Source: Owenia fusiformis
Lineage: Eukaryota > Annelida > Polychaeta > Sabellida > Oweniidae
Assembly: GCA_903813345.2 (NCBI GenBank)
Contig: CAIIXF020000012.1
Coordinates: 22,144,184 to 22,208,183 of the forward strand
Length of the DNA stretch: 64,000 bases
Reading direction: 5' to 3'
Part shown: in pieces, positions 10,403-21,540 of the stretch
Numbering within the stretch: position 1 is the stretch's first letter
Layout: every line of letters begins with the position of its first letter
Notes under the pieces: model-generated
Told to the model about the DNA's origin: nothing
The model's database searches: none
The model's input: the letters and a program-made list of their open reading frames with translations, nothing else
Translations under genes and position numbers: made by a program

Positions 10403-11620
10403 AAAAACATGTTGTATATGCTATTTTGTTCCAACAATCAAAATAAGTGACAACGTTCTTAAGCTGTGTTCGCGACTGCAATTAACAGCTATCGGCTACC
10501 GGGTTAATTGCAATCTGAAGGCACCTTAACATTTTAACATGAATAGTACCTGCCGTGCATCCTGGCAGCTGAAACCTGGCGTCCAACCCAATCGCCCAAC
10601 CCAACCTGCACGAATTAGGGACACTCCCGTCTAGAAAATAGGTGGATAATTCATTAACATATTGGGAACGTATTGAGAACGAGCCAACGGGTTTGTACCG
10701 ATAAAGAATGTAATTAAATTGCTTGGATACGTTGTGTAGACGAGATGAACGCGTGAAAATGTGAATCTTACTCGATCTAAACTTGAAAGCAACGTACTGT
10801 AGACGGAATATAGACGAGATGGACGTATTATAGACTGTTTATAAACGAGTTAGTAATACTAGCTATCACACCAAAATAGTTGTCACAGCGTTCTTTAGAA
10901 CTGGTTTTAAACTGGTACGAACGGAATGAACATAGCTGCAACTTTCTATGGTCTATTTAAATTTTTCATGGACACGCTCAATCGGGAATGTGATTTCGAA
11001 TTTTGAACCATTTCAAAATTCGATGGCGACCATACCGTTCTGAAATTAGATCGTGTGACAACGTACTTGAAACGAGATAACCTACTAAATTGCGAACGAA
11101 TATGTCATACTTCGACCCAACTTAGGTTTGCACACCGACATGATGCGACCTGAACGAACTGTGAATGAGATGGACGTATTGAAGAATGTTAATGAACGAG
11201 GTCGGGAATTATTTTAGACATATTTCCCGACCAAAGCCAGATTTAGGCCGTTTTACGACTTTTGTAGAACTGTAAAGAACGGTTGAGAACTAGTTTGGAT
11301 TATATAAGCGTTAAGCTAAAATTTGATACAGTTCTCTTTATATTATGACGCCATTTTCAACCATAGCTACGGTTACAGAAATGAATTTAGGAATACTTAG
11401 TATCTTGAGAATTATGTTACATAATTTCATAAACACAAATATTGGCTTGATTTGAAAGGAGCAGGGAAAGTACAGCAACAGATTTCAGACAGTGATATGT
11501 TGGATTGTGGTTTTCTGAGGATTAAGTAGGTGTATATAATAGGCCAATGCATTACCCCCAAGAAAAGTACTCGTAGAGATAATGAAAAAATTGGACTTTG
11601 AGACAGGGAAGTTCCGGTGT
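10403..11620. other. No gene recognised
   Basis: The sequence has recurring GAACGA- and GATGGACGTATT-type words (10817 and 11168) suggesting an old duplication. No exon with both splice sites and a protein-like frame was found. Confidence 0.35.
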
Positions 11621-11639
11621 CCCAATCACACTACCAGCA

Positions 11640-11985
11640 TATTTTCTCTGAGATGTTGTTCTGATTTTCAGTCATTTCCACACCTGTTTTTCAATATTTT
11701 TGCATCAATATGTTGCATTTTGGAACACATTTATCCTATTTCAAGGAAAATGTAATCCATCGGGGGTTTTAAAGATATCAGTTATGGACTTCCAAATTTA
11801 AGCAGAAAACAATGATTGTTGATTGCATGAGTTCTCCCTCTGGAAAAATAACATGGGGAATATTGTTTTCTACTTTATCCCAAATGACAAAGGGATACAT
11901 TTTTCCTTTCTAAGAGGTTAACTGTGCCTCAAAACGCAACATATTGACTAGTGTATGAAACATTGAAAAACAGGTATGCCAATGT
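11640..11985. repeat. Imperfect large inverted repeat
   Basis: ACCTGTTTTTCAATATTT followed by CAATATGTTGCATTTTG (from 11682) recurs in complement near 11928-11975 (CAAAACGCAACATATTG, then TTGAAAAACAGGT). Internal TTTCAAGGAAAATGTA also has a complementary partner. This is probably a degenerate foldback transposon just 5' of exon A1. Confidence 0.5.
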
Positions 11986-12113
11986 GGTTTGTCCGCTATT
12001 TCTTAAAAACTTACATAATATTATTTATCTACGATTTTTGATTATTATTACTAAGGACGTTGCCATTGCCTTTTCAAAAATTGATCGTCCATTGCTATCT
12101 TGAACTTTTTCAG

Positions 12114-12204
12114 TTGGAACAAATATTTTCTGCCAGTTATGGATAGTCCCTTGATGGGCATCACAATCAGGAATACAGGTGAAGACGCATGGATGATTGA
12201 AAAT
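12114..12204 (+). CDS. Exon A1 of a gene with tandem domains (PLAT-like fold tentative)
   Basis: The acceptor is GAACTTTTTCAG and the donor is AAT|GTAAGA, so the 91-bp exon carries one leftover base plus 30 codons. The frame reads WNKYFLPVMDSPLMGITIRN, then TGEDAWMIEN. Exon A2 (17840-17930) has the same length, the same phase and near-identical protein, with changes concentrated in LMGITIRNT versus LVGVTVKVA. The G-E-D-x-W-M-I-E-N, I-H-V pattern made with exon B resembles the last strands of PLAT/LH2 beta-sandwich domains (x-x-W-x-L-x-x-I-x-V). That family call is tentative. The exon needs an upstream exon ending in phase 2, which I could not find in the window. Confidence 0.65.
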
Positions 12205-13528
12205 GTAAGAATGTTATGAATATTTGACTATATAAGTGAACATGAGTATAAGCTGTTCTTGTTGACACACTTTACAATATGTGCCATCCACGAAGGCATG
12301 GTGGCCTTAGGCCATTTGGGATAGACTTATGTAGTCGTCAGAGTATTACGAAACACAACTGTGAAGAAGAGAGAAATAATTTGAGACAGAACAAGTCGAA
12401 ATTCAACAACAATGAATAAACAATTACAATATGTAACCTTACATGCTTTACCATACCATGCGCCTATTCATTTAGCAATTCATGGTAAACTTTCTCTTCA
12501 AAAATAAATCTTCCAGATTTGTTGAATTTTCTTGCACTAGCGAAAATGTAATAAAAGAGTGAGTCGTGCTTATGAGTATTCACATATCAAATATGAACAA
12601 AACCGATGTATTACTTTTTTGAGTTATTGTAAAAAACGTAAAATAACACACGTAAAATGGCGGCCATTTTGAAAATGGCTGCCTCCTAGCCAAAGTGTCA
12701 TAAGGGCCAAAATGCCCTAATACGTCACTTCCACTGATTTTGACGATATTTGGCTACAATTTCGCCCTTAATGACCCCTAGATGTGATATGTTGTCGTAA
12801 ATGGGGAAGCAAATGAGTTTCTGAATTTTCCATCTTATGGTTTCCAGTAAAGAATGAAGGTACATATCAGGGGTACAGTCAGAGATCGGTCAGTTAAGTG
12901 TCAAATTTTGGTGTATTTGTTCACTCTGTATGACTAAATTCGAGCTAAAAATATCTCAAAAGTCCCAATTGTCTAGGCCAGAGTCAAAGCTGGTCACATT
13001 TGTCATCATTTTTTAAATCAGGAGGTTGTTGAATGGAATAAAGTATCAAAAAACGATAAATTTAGTAAAGTTTTGCCACAGTAGGCCAAATTTGCCCAAT
13101 TTTCTGGTTCACGGTTCAGTGATTTTGGCTTAAAATCGCAATATGCAATAAAATACTCAATTTCTTGACACGATATTGTAAAATGTCACAATCAGGCAGT
13201 AGATTTCACGATGTAAATGAAAAACTAGTCAAATTAAAAGGAAAACCATTGGGTTCTTGGAAAAATGACCCCAGGGGTATTAAAGTAGCCATATTTTTCA
13301 TAATTGCTGTCAGAATAATCTTAAACTGCACAAAACTACTTGAAAAACTTCAAAACTAAATTGAAAACACGGAATTTCAAGCCAGAAATCATCCAACCAT
13401 GTGGCTATTAAGTGAGTGTGCCATGCATAGCGTGTAAAGGCGGACAAGATGGTTGCCATGATCTACATTTCTAGCTTCATTAATGTCCTATATAAGTTTT
13501 TATACTGTCATGATTAGAGTTTTATATA

Positions 13529-14618
13529 CAGGGTGGTTTAAAAAATGGGACACTCGTATTTCAAAAATGAATATTGATTTTCTTAACAAAAACATGTCAT
13601 ATTATATACCAATGGATAGGGAATTTACTCATCTTTAATTTGGTATATCATAAGTTCAAATTTATTATAATGTCTGTCAACCAGCGTCCATAATATAAAT
13701 GATGTCATTTTCGTTTCAAAACGGGTTCTCCAAAACTTGCAAAAAACAAGTTTTATTGTCAACTTTATTTACATAAACAGACGTTCAATATGTCCACCAT
13801 TTTGATCAATTGTAGCCCTCAATTTTGGCCTAAACTGGTCAATAGCATCATTGGTTTGCTTTTGAGACAATGAATTTCACTTCTCAATAATTCTGTTCTT
13901 CGGGGACCGAATAGATGTAAAGGATTTATGGTTCACTAATTCTGTTAGTTCTCCCAATATGTGGTTGTCGCAGACGTTGATATCGGATGATCCAATTATG
14001 TTGTTATGGACCATTCTGATATGAGCTCATTTTGGAATCATTACATTTTCCAACAAGATGGGGCTCTAAGCAATAGATCCCACAAGATTGTCAAATGTAT
14101 ATAAGAAAATGTGCCTAGATTCACCCCCCCCCCCCCTTAATGACTGGCTCCCCAGATCACCCGATCACCCAACGTCTGTGACTACCACGTATGGGAAAAA
14201 CTAACAGATTTAGTGAACCATAAATCCTTTACATCCATTCAGTCTCTGAAGGACAGAATTAGAGAAGTGAAATTCATTGTCTCATCAGCATATCAATAAT
14301 GCTATTGACCAGTTTAGGCCAAAATTGAGGGCTACAATTGATCAAAATGGAGGACATATTGAACATCTGTTTATGTGAATAAAGTTGACGATAAAACTTG
14401 GTTTTGCAAGTTTTGGAAAACTCGTTTTGAAACGAAAATGACGTCATTTATATCATGGACGCTGGTTGACAGACATTATAGTAAATTTGGATGTATGATA
14501 TACCAAATTAAAGATGAGTAAATTCCCTATCCATTGGTATATAACATGACATGTTTTCATCAAGAAAATCAAGATTTATTTTTGAAATACGAGTGTCCCA
14601 TTTTTTTGGACCACCCTG
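13529..14618 (+). mobile_element. Tc1/mariner-superfamily element with about 400-bp inverted arms
   Basis: The terminal sequence CAGGGTGGTTTAAAAAATGG has its complement at the right end, with a TA dinucleotide on both sides (13527-13528 and 14619-14620). The arms extend inward some 390-400 bp with scattered mismatches. The left arm therefore contains an inverted copy of the 3' end of the transposase remnant found on the right. The element is about 1090 bp and non-autonomous. TA target duplication and the encoded remnant place it in Tc1/mariner. Confidence 0.8.
14042..14380 (+). pseudogene. Mariner-like transposase fragment, broken
   Basis: The plus-strand frame at 14042 reads YIFQQDGALSNRSHKIVKCI and then hits TAA. 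F-Q-Q-D-G-A is the conserved block around the second catalytic Asp of mariner/Tc1 transposases. After a poly-C tract, another frame gives SPDHP and, after a shift, DYHVWEKLTDLVNHK, matching the region around the third acidic residue and the C-terminus. AIDQF and IDQNGGHIE-like words close it. Stops and frameshifts make it non-functional, and no N-terminal DNA-binding region is present. Confidence 0.7.
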
Positions 14619-14759
14619 TATATTGAACAAAATCGGGCAAACGGTATTTGAGTTATGGCCCGGGCGTACGGACAGACGTACATACGTACGTACTGACGGA
14701 CGGACGTCTTGTTTACATGCTTTTCATGTCATCATCATTCAGTCCAGCTTGAAAATGTA

Positions 14760-15240
14760 TTTGTAGTTGCTGTTGTTTTCTTCTTACTTCTTCTGATTTT
14801 ATTTGTCTTTTTCTTTCACTTCTTGTCTTCTTAGTTTCTTCTTCTATGTTTCTGTTGTTATTTTCTTGTCCTCTTTAGTTTCATCTTTCTTGGTCTTCTT
14901 TCTCCCTATTACTTTTCCTCTTTGGTCTTGTTTGGTGTCGGGTCTGCAGACTTGTGACTACACGTCGGTGGGTTAAAGCCTTTTCTACCGGTTACACTCC
15001 CCTTGCCCTTTGTCTTTATCAATGTTTGTTTTTGTTGCTGTTTTCCTTATATAGTTTACCCTCATTTCAGAGACTGGTATCTAAATTCTGTTCATTCTTG
15101 TTGTTTTTCTCATTTCCTTATTAGTCTTAGAACTCTGACAATATCTTTAATATTTGATTTTGCTTTTTGTATTTTATCTGTATCGATTTATTTTTAGCAA
15201 TTGTCTTTTTGATATATACTGACAGTGTTTGTTTCTTATA
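14760..15240. repeat. Pyrimidine-rich low-complexity stretch
   Basis: Long runs of TTCTT, TTGTT and CTTCTT on the plus strand. It lies inside the presumed intron between exons A1 and B1. Open frames here are compositional artefacts. Confidence 0.6.
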
Positions 15241-16400
15241 TCCTTGAGATATCAATTTTTTCCCCAAGGACTTGATTCTTTTGGAAGCAATTTTTTCATC
15301 ACTGCATGCGCAGACTCTTGATATTCTTATTATCTGTGACACATAGACTCCGTATGATTGGACGGAGGACGAAGGCGTTTCCTATATCCCTTCTAACTTC
15401 GATCGATGGGATAAATATTATTGTACCATTCGGGTTTTTATAAGAACTGAAATTTTGAAATCATTTTTCTCTGAACCATTTTCATGCATGGATGAGTTCA
15501 TTTTTCCCGGTTATTTCGGAACAATTTTCGTAAATTTTTCGGCAAGAACGCGAGAGGATGAATGCTAAATGCATTGTTGTGATCGGAATGATCGCTTATT
15601 AAAATATATATGTGACTTCTTAAAGAAAGTTTTAAATAAATTCACGATTTTTGAACAATAAGTCCTTCAAAATACACTTTTCAAAATTGAAAAAAGGTTC
15701 ACATACCACACTTTAATTACATTTGGTAAGACTACAATTTCACGCCTGATGATCGGGAAAATGAGACGGAGGGGGAGTAAGCGATTTTTGCAAGAAAATT
15801 CAACAACTCTGGAAGATTTATTTTTCAAGAAAGAGTTAATCATTGAATTACTATATGAATATGTCACGGTATGGTAAAATATGTAAGGTCTTCTAGGATT
15901 TATTTTTGAACCGATGTGCTTTTAGGATACGAGATCTATTAAAAAGGAGCAAGGCCACCAACGTGCACAAGTCAATGTCTGTGATATAAATCAATGGGAG
16001 AGGTTTTTTGAAAAACAATTTTGACTTTAAAGACATATAACTTTGTTGAACCTGAAGAAACGTATCAATTTTTTGTTGAATAAAGTTAGCAAATTCAATT
16101 GCCTACTCAACTTGTAATTTTTGCAAGGACTAGGATGGATGGATATTCTGTCATATGACTTGCGGCAAACCTACCATTTCCCATTGGTTAACATGGGAAT
16201 GTCGATTTTCAAAAATTCTTCAAATTTATCATCAATTTTCGACCTATTGTAATTGAGGAAAAAAATTGAGAAAATTTAGAGGTATTGGAAATAAAGTCAA
16301 AGTACGTTTCTTTCAATAGTATAAGTATTTTCAGCGCAGGTTAAATAAATAAAAATTCAAAGGTAAAGAGGCTTTAACATAAACATAAATGACTTTGTAT
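15241..16400. other. Presumed intron; old repeat related to the 28-kb inverted repeat
   Basis: GGATGGATGGATATTCTGTC, ATATGACTT and ACATGGGAAT words between 16130 and 16210 resemble 28532-28600 (GGATGGATGGATCG, ATATGACTTATGG, ACATGGGA). This suggests a shared diverged element. No exon was found. Confidence 0.4.
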
Positions 16401-16405
16401 TGCAG

Positions 16406-16743
16406 ATACATGTGAAAAATCTTTGTACGAAGCAAGTGTTTGAGATGAACTGTGACCCTAACATGTGTATGGTAGACAGACCGTATGCACCCCAAATATT
16501 CTTACTAGCATCACAGTATGCAACGCGATACAATAGCCCCGGGGCCCAAGAGGACCTTGCCAAGATAGATACTATATCTAGTAATCGAAACTCAACTATG
16601 TGTAATTATCGAGTATATGCACTAACGGGAAAAGACGGCGAGACAACTAACCCTTTGGAAATTCGATTTCACACTGCATGTGCAGTTTCACAATGGTACA
16701 GCATTAAGGATTCTGGACACGGCCATCAGAAAAATAATTACTA
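16406..16743 (+). CDS. Exon B1 of the tandem-domain gene
   Basis: The acceptor is TTTGTATTGCAG. The donor is TA|GTAAGT at 16744, which overlaps the in-frame TAG, so the exon runs to 16743 in phase 2 with 112 full codons. It begins IHVKNLCTKQVFEMNC and later contains NYRVYALTGKDGETTN and LEIRFHTACAVSQWY. The second half looks like the opening strands of a PLAT-type beta-sandwich (Y-R-V-x-x-x-T-G), the first half like its end. The 5' quarter is repeated in B2. Joining B1 to A2 gives TA+T (Tyr), so the phases fit exactly. The protein is Cys-rich and probably extracellular (inference). Confidence 0.7.
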
Positions 16744-17839
16744 GTAAGTTAGTCGGGGTTTGTTTAATCTGCCGCCCGCCCCCACCGACTGACTTTTTCA
16801 ATTTCCGAGCGATAATCATATCCAGAGTTAACAATAGATATACAAAAGTAGGTTGCACGTTGGTCTCTCTAATATATTTTCAAATAGACATGCCAAGAAC
16901 ATGTAGGTTGGCATGAGACCAAATTGTATTGCCATTATTGTAAGGTAATTCACTTGATTAGTTTGAACCGATCCTATACAACTATATGGTGATCAAGAAG
17001 TCTGCTAACTTTGAGACATAATACTAAACTTAGTTGTGAGTTATGAAAACGGATTTAAAGCCTACAAAAATCGCCCTAGCAACGCCCTGTATACCTGATA
17101 TGGCGCAAATAAAAAACAATAACGTTACAATAAGGGAGACCAGAGTAAAACGCAAAACTAGACTTTTCTCCAAATTATCCTGGCAATTGCTATCTAACGG
17201 AAAATATTTAAGCGATGCATTTGTATGGGCGATTGGCCATACGTTACTTCCTCACCCTATGCAGACAGAGCCTGTGGGAAATATTGGGTGCGGAGCAAAT
17301 GAGCGGAGGGTGCGGAGCTAACGGTCATTTTTGAATTTAAATTTGGGATATTTCTGAAACTAAGCCGTTTTGGGACTTCAAATATACCAAGATATGTGTA
17401 TTTGACACCAAATATCAATACAATTGTGAAAATAGTAGCGCAATTCATTCTATAGCGACGCAGTGTGTCTGAAACCTTTCCCAGACCTATATATTTTGAA
17501 ATTATCCTTTTAATACTGAGTCCCCAGCATTCATAAAAAAAATGGTGTTCAAGGTACACTATCTATACAAATTATTTTTGCATCTTGGAAGCCAGGCAGT
17601 ATCTGTGTGATTTTATAAAAATTCGGAAATGTTTTAAGATATGAGCCCCCTCTAAATATTGGGTGCGGAGAAGCTCCATAAACGTACCTCTATTATTTCC
17701 CAGACTCGTTTTATTTTTCTACATTCTATAAAGAAATGCTCATATGTGTCCTTACAGGCACAGAAATTACAAAGTTCATCATTTTTAATTTTCATTTTGA
17801 ATAGCAAAACTTTAGTTGGCTATATTTGAACTTTTTCAG
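16744..17839. other. Presumed intron between B1 and A2
   Basis: It contains a short poly-C/G remnant near 16770 and two GGGTGCGGAG words (17285 and 17660) but no further exon. Open frames at 17043-17321 and on the minus strand at 17257-17559 lack splice context. Confidence 0.4.
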
Positions 17840-17930
17840 TTGGAACAAATATTTTCTGCCAGTCATGGATAGTCCCTTGGTGGGCGTCACAGTCAAGGTC
17901 GCAGGTGAAGACGGATGGATGATTGAAAAT
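17840..17930 (+). CDS. Exon A2 of the tandem-domain gene
   Basis: The acceptor CTTTTTCAG and donor AAT|GTAAGAATG are identical to those of A1, and the length is identical (91 bp). It encodes WNKYFLPVMDSPLVGVTVKV, then AGEDGWMIEN. Similarity to the A1 copy continues into the downstream intron (GTAAGAATGTTATGAATATT, then TTTACAATATG). The duplication therefore copied a genomic block rather than a processed transcript. It splices in phase from B1 and into B2. Confidence 0.65.
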
Positions 17931-18015
17931 GTAAGAATGTTATGAATATTTGACTCAAGTGAACATGAGCATTAGCTTTCCTGTTGACAGTCACACTTTA
18001 CAATATGTTACATCC

Positions 18016-18147
18016 ATAATATTAATAGTACAATAACGTCATTTCTAAGGGCAATATAGTGAAATATTGGACCGAGGGCCGAAGGCCCAAGGTCCAATAT
18101 TTCATATATTGCTCGAAGAAATGACGTTATTAGTATTATTACCACCG
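18016..18147. repeat. Long hairpin with a GGGCC...GGCCC loop
   Basis: The arms share AATAACGTCATTTCT, GCAATATA and GAAATATTGGACC on one side and the complement on the other (GGTCCAATATTTCATATATT, AGAAATGACGTTATT). Each arm is roughly 55 bp with a loop of under 20 bp containing GGGCCGAAGGCCC. The AACGTCAT half-sites look CRE-like. Confidence 0.7.
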
Positions 18148-19389
18148 TTAACCAAGGGAAAGATCAATACCCGGTGATTTCAGCGGGAAGTGGCGTTTCG
18201 TTCAGTGGATGAGCTGCGCGCGCACGCATAAATGTGATTATCCAATATAATTAGGGGAGGGCTATTTGAAATAGTTTTTGGTCTCAGGCGCGACCCAGGG
18301 CTGTTGTCTTAAGGACATTTCGTTGAAAATGAGCAATTCGGCTGATAATTGGTAAGAGTTTGCGATCTTATATTGTATAACTGTTACTCAGACACATATT
18401 TTGAATACCAGTTTGTGCCTTAAATAGTTTTATATTTCCATCCACGGCCTGGAGCCTGGGTGTGTTTGTCTCTTATGTGTATGCTTGTGCATGGACTTCT
18501 AAATCACAAGCAGAATTTAACATGATGCAAACTCGACATTATAACGCATGCTGTAACATTTTGACTTCGCTGGAAAACAATAGGAATTATTTTTCTTGCC
18601 AATCAATCATGAATCACAATCAAAATTTCAGAATGAGCAATCAGGCAATGATCCAAATCAAGTTAAAACATTATATGATATTCAGCAAGAAGTCCGGTAG
18701 AAATACAGAATATTTAAACATCAAAGCTGAAAGTTAAAAGCTAATCTGTCAATTTTCTGTCTGCAAAAGAGCGTTTACATTTGACACGATAACAGACTGA
18801 GGCTTTGAAATCTAGGATTCCCCAGGAAAATATGACGTCATACTAATTAGCATAAGGATTTCCCTATTGGTTTGGGTCGAGCCTTGTTCGAAAACACAAT
18901 CCATAAATACATGCTAATTTCTAAGGAGATAGGAAGTGTATAACGTGTTTATCGATTTTGTTTAAAGATTTAATCAATTATCAAATTGTTTAAGTGGATA
19001 AAGTGGTCACACTTGCTTCAATTCATAGCGAAATCGACGGATAGAAACTGACCGAATTCCCGATATCCTACCCCGTATTACTGTAGGCTATAAGCACAGT
19101 GACCTACAGAGGGCGCTATCACAAACAAGTACTGCACGAACCGATAAATTCCCGGGTATTGTAACGCCCTTGCGTTAACGACCAGGGCTGAAATAGCAAG
19201 AAAATCTTGCGCACTGAACGATATCTAATTTACCGAGGAAAAATTGCAGGTCCAGAATATATTCTAGACCGGTCCATATGGACCACCACTATGACGTCAC
19301 ATATTTCTCAGGTCGATATAGTAAAATGAACGCCTTCTAAACTAGCACTAAAACCCCTAGAACTGGCCCGGCAAGGTGGTAATAATTGC
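18134..19389. mobile_element. Insertion in the A2-B2 intron with ATTATTACCACC ends
   Basis: Intron sequence shared by the A1 and A2 copies (CAATATGT, CATCCA, then TGGTGGCCT, GGGCCA or AGGCCA) is continuous at 12280-12310. In the second copy it is separated by about 1.36 kb. The inserted DNA has ATTATTACCACC near its left side and the complement GGTGGTAATAAT at its right end (about 19375-19387). The hairpin at 18016-18147 sits at its left edge. No transposase is recognised. Confidence 0.45.
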
Positions 19390-19759
19390 GAATGGTTGGT
19401 GGCCTAGGGCCAAATGGGGTACAACCACAGCCGGAAGAAAGAAATATCTAAAGACAACGATGTACAACCTTGTACAAGTCAAGAGAGTTTCACTTTTCTC
19501 AAAATGTCCTCACCCGAATTTCTTCTAACATTTATGACTTTCTTAATACTTTTAAAAAATCAACTGATTAAGCAATACAAAAGAATGCATGATTTATAAT
19601 TTAAGAATTGTATGTATAAAAGCCGACTAATTTCGTCAGTGTCCATTTGCTACCACATTGTCTATTGTCGAGACATTGTGTCGGGAGCTTGCAAGGTTGA
19701 GCAATATCAACGGAGACAAACAAAACCCAGTGCCATCATTTGAAATAATTGGTCTAAAG

Positions 19760-20384
19760 CAGGCCCGTAGCCGGGGGGGGGGGGCGTTGGGAGTTGGGAC
19801 GCGAAAAGATTGGGCCCCCACAAAAATAGGTCAAAGTACAAAATGGGCGTAGATACATATACATATAGTTAATAGAGAGTTACAAAAGTTGAAGTCATTA
19901 CAATTACAATTCAAAACATGTATGAATAATGTTGAATAAGTGAATAAATGAAATAAGAATTCTATTGAGAGTCATGACCAAAGTGTAAATTGAAATAAAT
20001 TAAATATTTGATCCTTGAATCGCCCACAGAACGCGCCTAATAACTCCAAAAAATCATAATCTTTAAATATAAATCATACATTTTGATCCTAGAATCACTC
20101 AGAACGCGCCAAATCAGCCCAGAAATTCTTAATTTCCCCGGGCTCACTCCTATTGCTCGGCCTAATACGGCCTCGCGTTAGCACTACACGACTCATCCCG
20201 ACAACGACTGCAAGCTATTGTTTTACAAAGATTTGGAACCCCTTGCTTATTTTCGGGACCCCTCCCTTATTTTTGTAACACCCTTGTAATAACAATGCGA
20301 AGTTGGTTAAGCATGATAAAAATTGTATGTGTGCATCGGGGGGTCGACCCCCCCCCCCCTTACGAAAAGCTGGCTCCGGGCATG
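19760..20384. mobile_element. hAT-like element with 5-bp target duplication TAAAG
   Basis: The left end is CAGGCCCGTAGCCGGG and the right end GCTGGCTCCGGGCATG, flanked by TAAAG at 19755-19759 and 20385-20389. Runs of G (11) and C (13 or more) lie just inside the left and right ends. It is 625 bp with no transposase and sits in the intron before exon B2. Confidence 0.65.
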
Positions 20385-20440
20385 TAAAGCATTATATCAT
20401 TACATGTCGTATGTAATATTTTTGTCTTGCCGTATTGCAG

Positions 20441-20551
20441 ATACATGTGGAAAATCTGTGTACGAAGCGAGTGTTTGACATGAACTGTCAGCCTAATCTG
20501 TGTATTGTAGACAGACCTCATGTACCCGAATTATTCATACCAGTAGCCTAA
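20441..20551 (+). CDS. Exon B2, terminal copy ending in a stop
   Basis: The acceptor is GCCGTATTGCAG, the same as B1. It encodes IHVENLCTKRVFDMNC, then QPNLCIVDRPHVPELFIPVA and a TAA at 20549-20551. The first 32 residues align to B1; after that the sequences part. This copy thus lacks the second half of B1 and would end the protein. An AATAAA lies at 20711-20716. Alternatively, a weak donor at CCA|GTAGCC (about 20540) could splice to the small exon at 21083. Confidence 0.6.
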   Translation: MHVENLCTKRVFDMNCQPNLCIVDRPHVPELFIPVA

Positions 20552-20710
20552 TCACATTGAACCACAGTCGCATAAAATAAGGTTTATGAGAAATATGGAG
20601 ACTGCAAATGAAGGAGAATCGATCAAGTTGGATTATTTCATGGGACTGTGAGTTTGACTGACTTGGGAAACGCATAATGAAAACATATTTTGGACTTAAA
20701 ATTACACTTG

Positions 20711-20716
20711 AATAAA
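20711..20716 (+). terminator. Candidate polyadenylation signal AATAAA
   Basis: It lies 160 bp downstream of the B2 stop codon on the same strand. Such signals occur by chance in AT-rich DNA, so support is only positional. Confidence 0.3.
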
Positions 20717-21082
20717 GAATTTTAGACAGCATTAATGTAAAAAGTTTGTTGTTTATGTTAAACTAGACCCGTCTGTATGACTATGGGGCGTAAAGATATG
20801 GATACTAGTATACAGTCAATTTTATTATTAATCATTCGATTTTAAATTTATATATCATTTTCTGCCATATCATACAATGAGATTCAACAAAGTTTAACAA
20901 ATTTGTTAACTTTATCAAATAAACAATTTAAATACTTTGTTACAATTAATCGATCATAACTGGTAATATGAAAACAAAAGCACAAAACACAATCAACGCT
21001 GATGTCGCCAATGTCATCGTTGTTTCACGCAGCTGTTACAATACAACGTGATATAACTAATTATGTTGTTTTCACATTGCAG

Positions 21083-21130
21083 GACAATGTGACATCTGAT
21101 GGGACAGAATCAACACTACATTCGTGTTAA
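21083..21130 (+). CDS. Possible alternative last exon (DNVTSDGTESTLHSC)
   Basis: It follows a good acceptor (TTGTTTTCACATTGCAG) and reads DNVTSDGTESTLHSC then TAA in phase 0, which would fit the weak B2 donor at CCA|GTAGCC. It is very short, so it could be chance. Confidence 0.25.
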   Translation, partial: DNVTSDGTESTLHSC

Positions 21131-21540
21131 TTTATCTATTAACGTTTCACAATTTTGACTTTTCAAGCGAATCTTAATAGTCCTTTTTATATTTCACACC
21201 TTCTTGCCTCACGCAAGAAAGCAGAACATATTGGCTAATAGTTTGTATGTTCAACAGGTTCTTAAAACACAAGTGCTCCCAAAATGACATCAATGTATTT
21301 CCAGCCGTAAATTTGATAAGGTTTAGGATAAGGTTAGAAATTTACAAAAATGGCGCAGATGTCTAAATCTGAGATTGTAATTTAGCATGTTCTTCTATCA
21401 CTTGTATTCTATGTTCTACAGGATGGACCAAAACGTCCACATTTCTCCACCAGAATAACGGCAACGCCAAAGCGTAGCGAATCCCATCGAACAGAAATGG
21501 CTGGCACTTTTTCAAACAAAATATATAGCAAATATCATAA

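Larger units (their letters stand above)
12541..14707 (+). repeat. Interspersed repeat of the ATGGCGGCCAT family, split by a mariner-like insertion
   Basis: The left part (to 13528) shares CATATCAAATATGAACAAAA, AAAATGGCGGCCATTTT and CTAGCTT-ATTAATGTCCTATATA words with 21541-22640. The right part (14619-14707) resumes with GAACAAAATCGGGCAAACGG, GTATTTGAGTTAT and a GGAC/GTAC-rich tail matching 22550-22640. The mariner-like element at 13529-14618 interrupts this copy. This copy has a single core palindrome, whereas the second copy has about eight. Confidence 0.6.

Noticed and set aside
18462-18737. 91-codon Cys-containing plus-strand frame inside the A2-B2 intron
   Set aside because: It lies in inserted DNA absent from the A1 copy and has no acceptor or donor at its edges.
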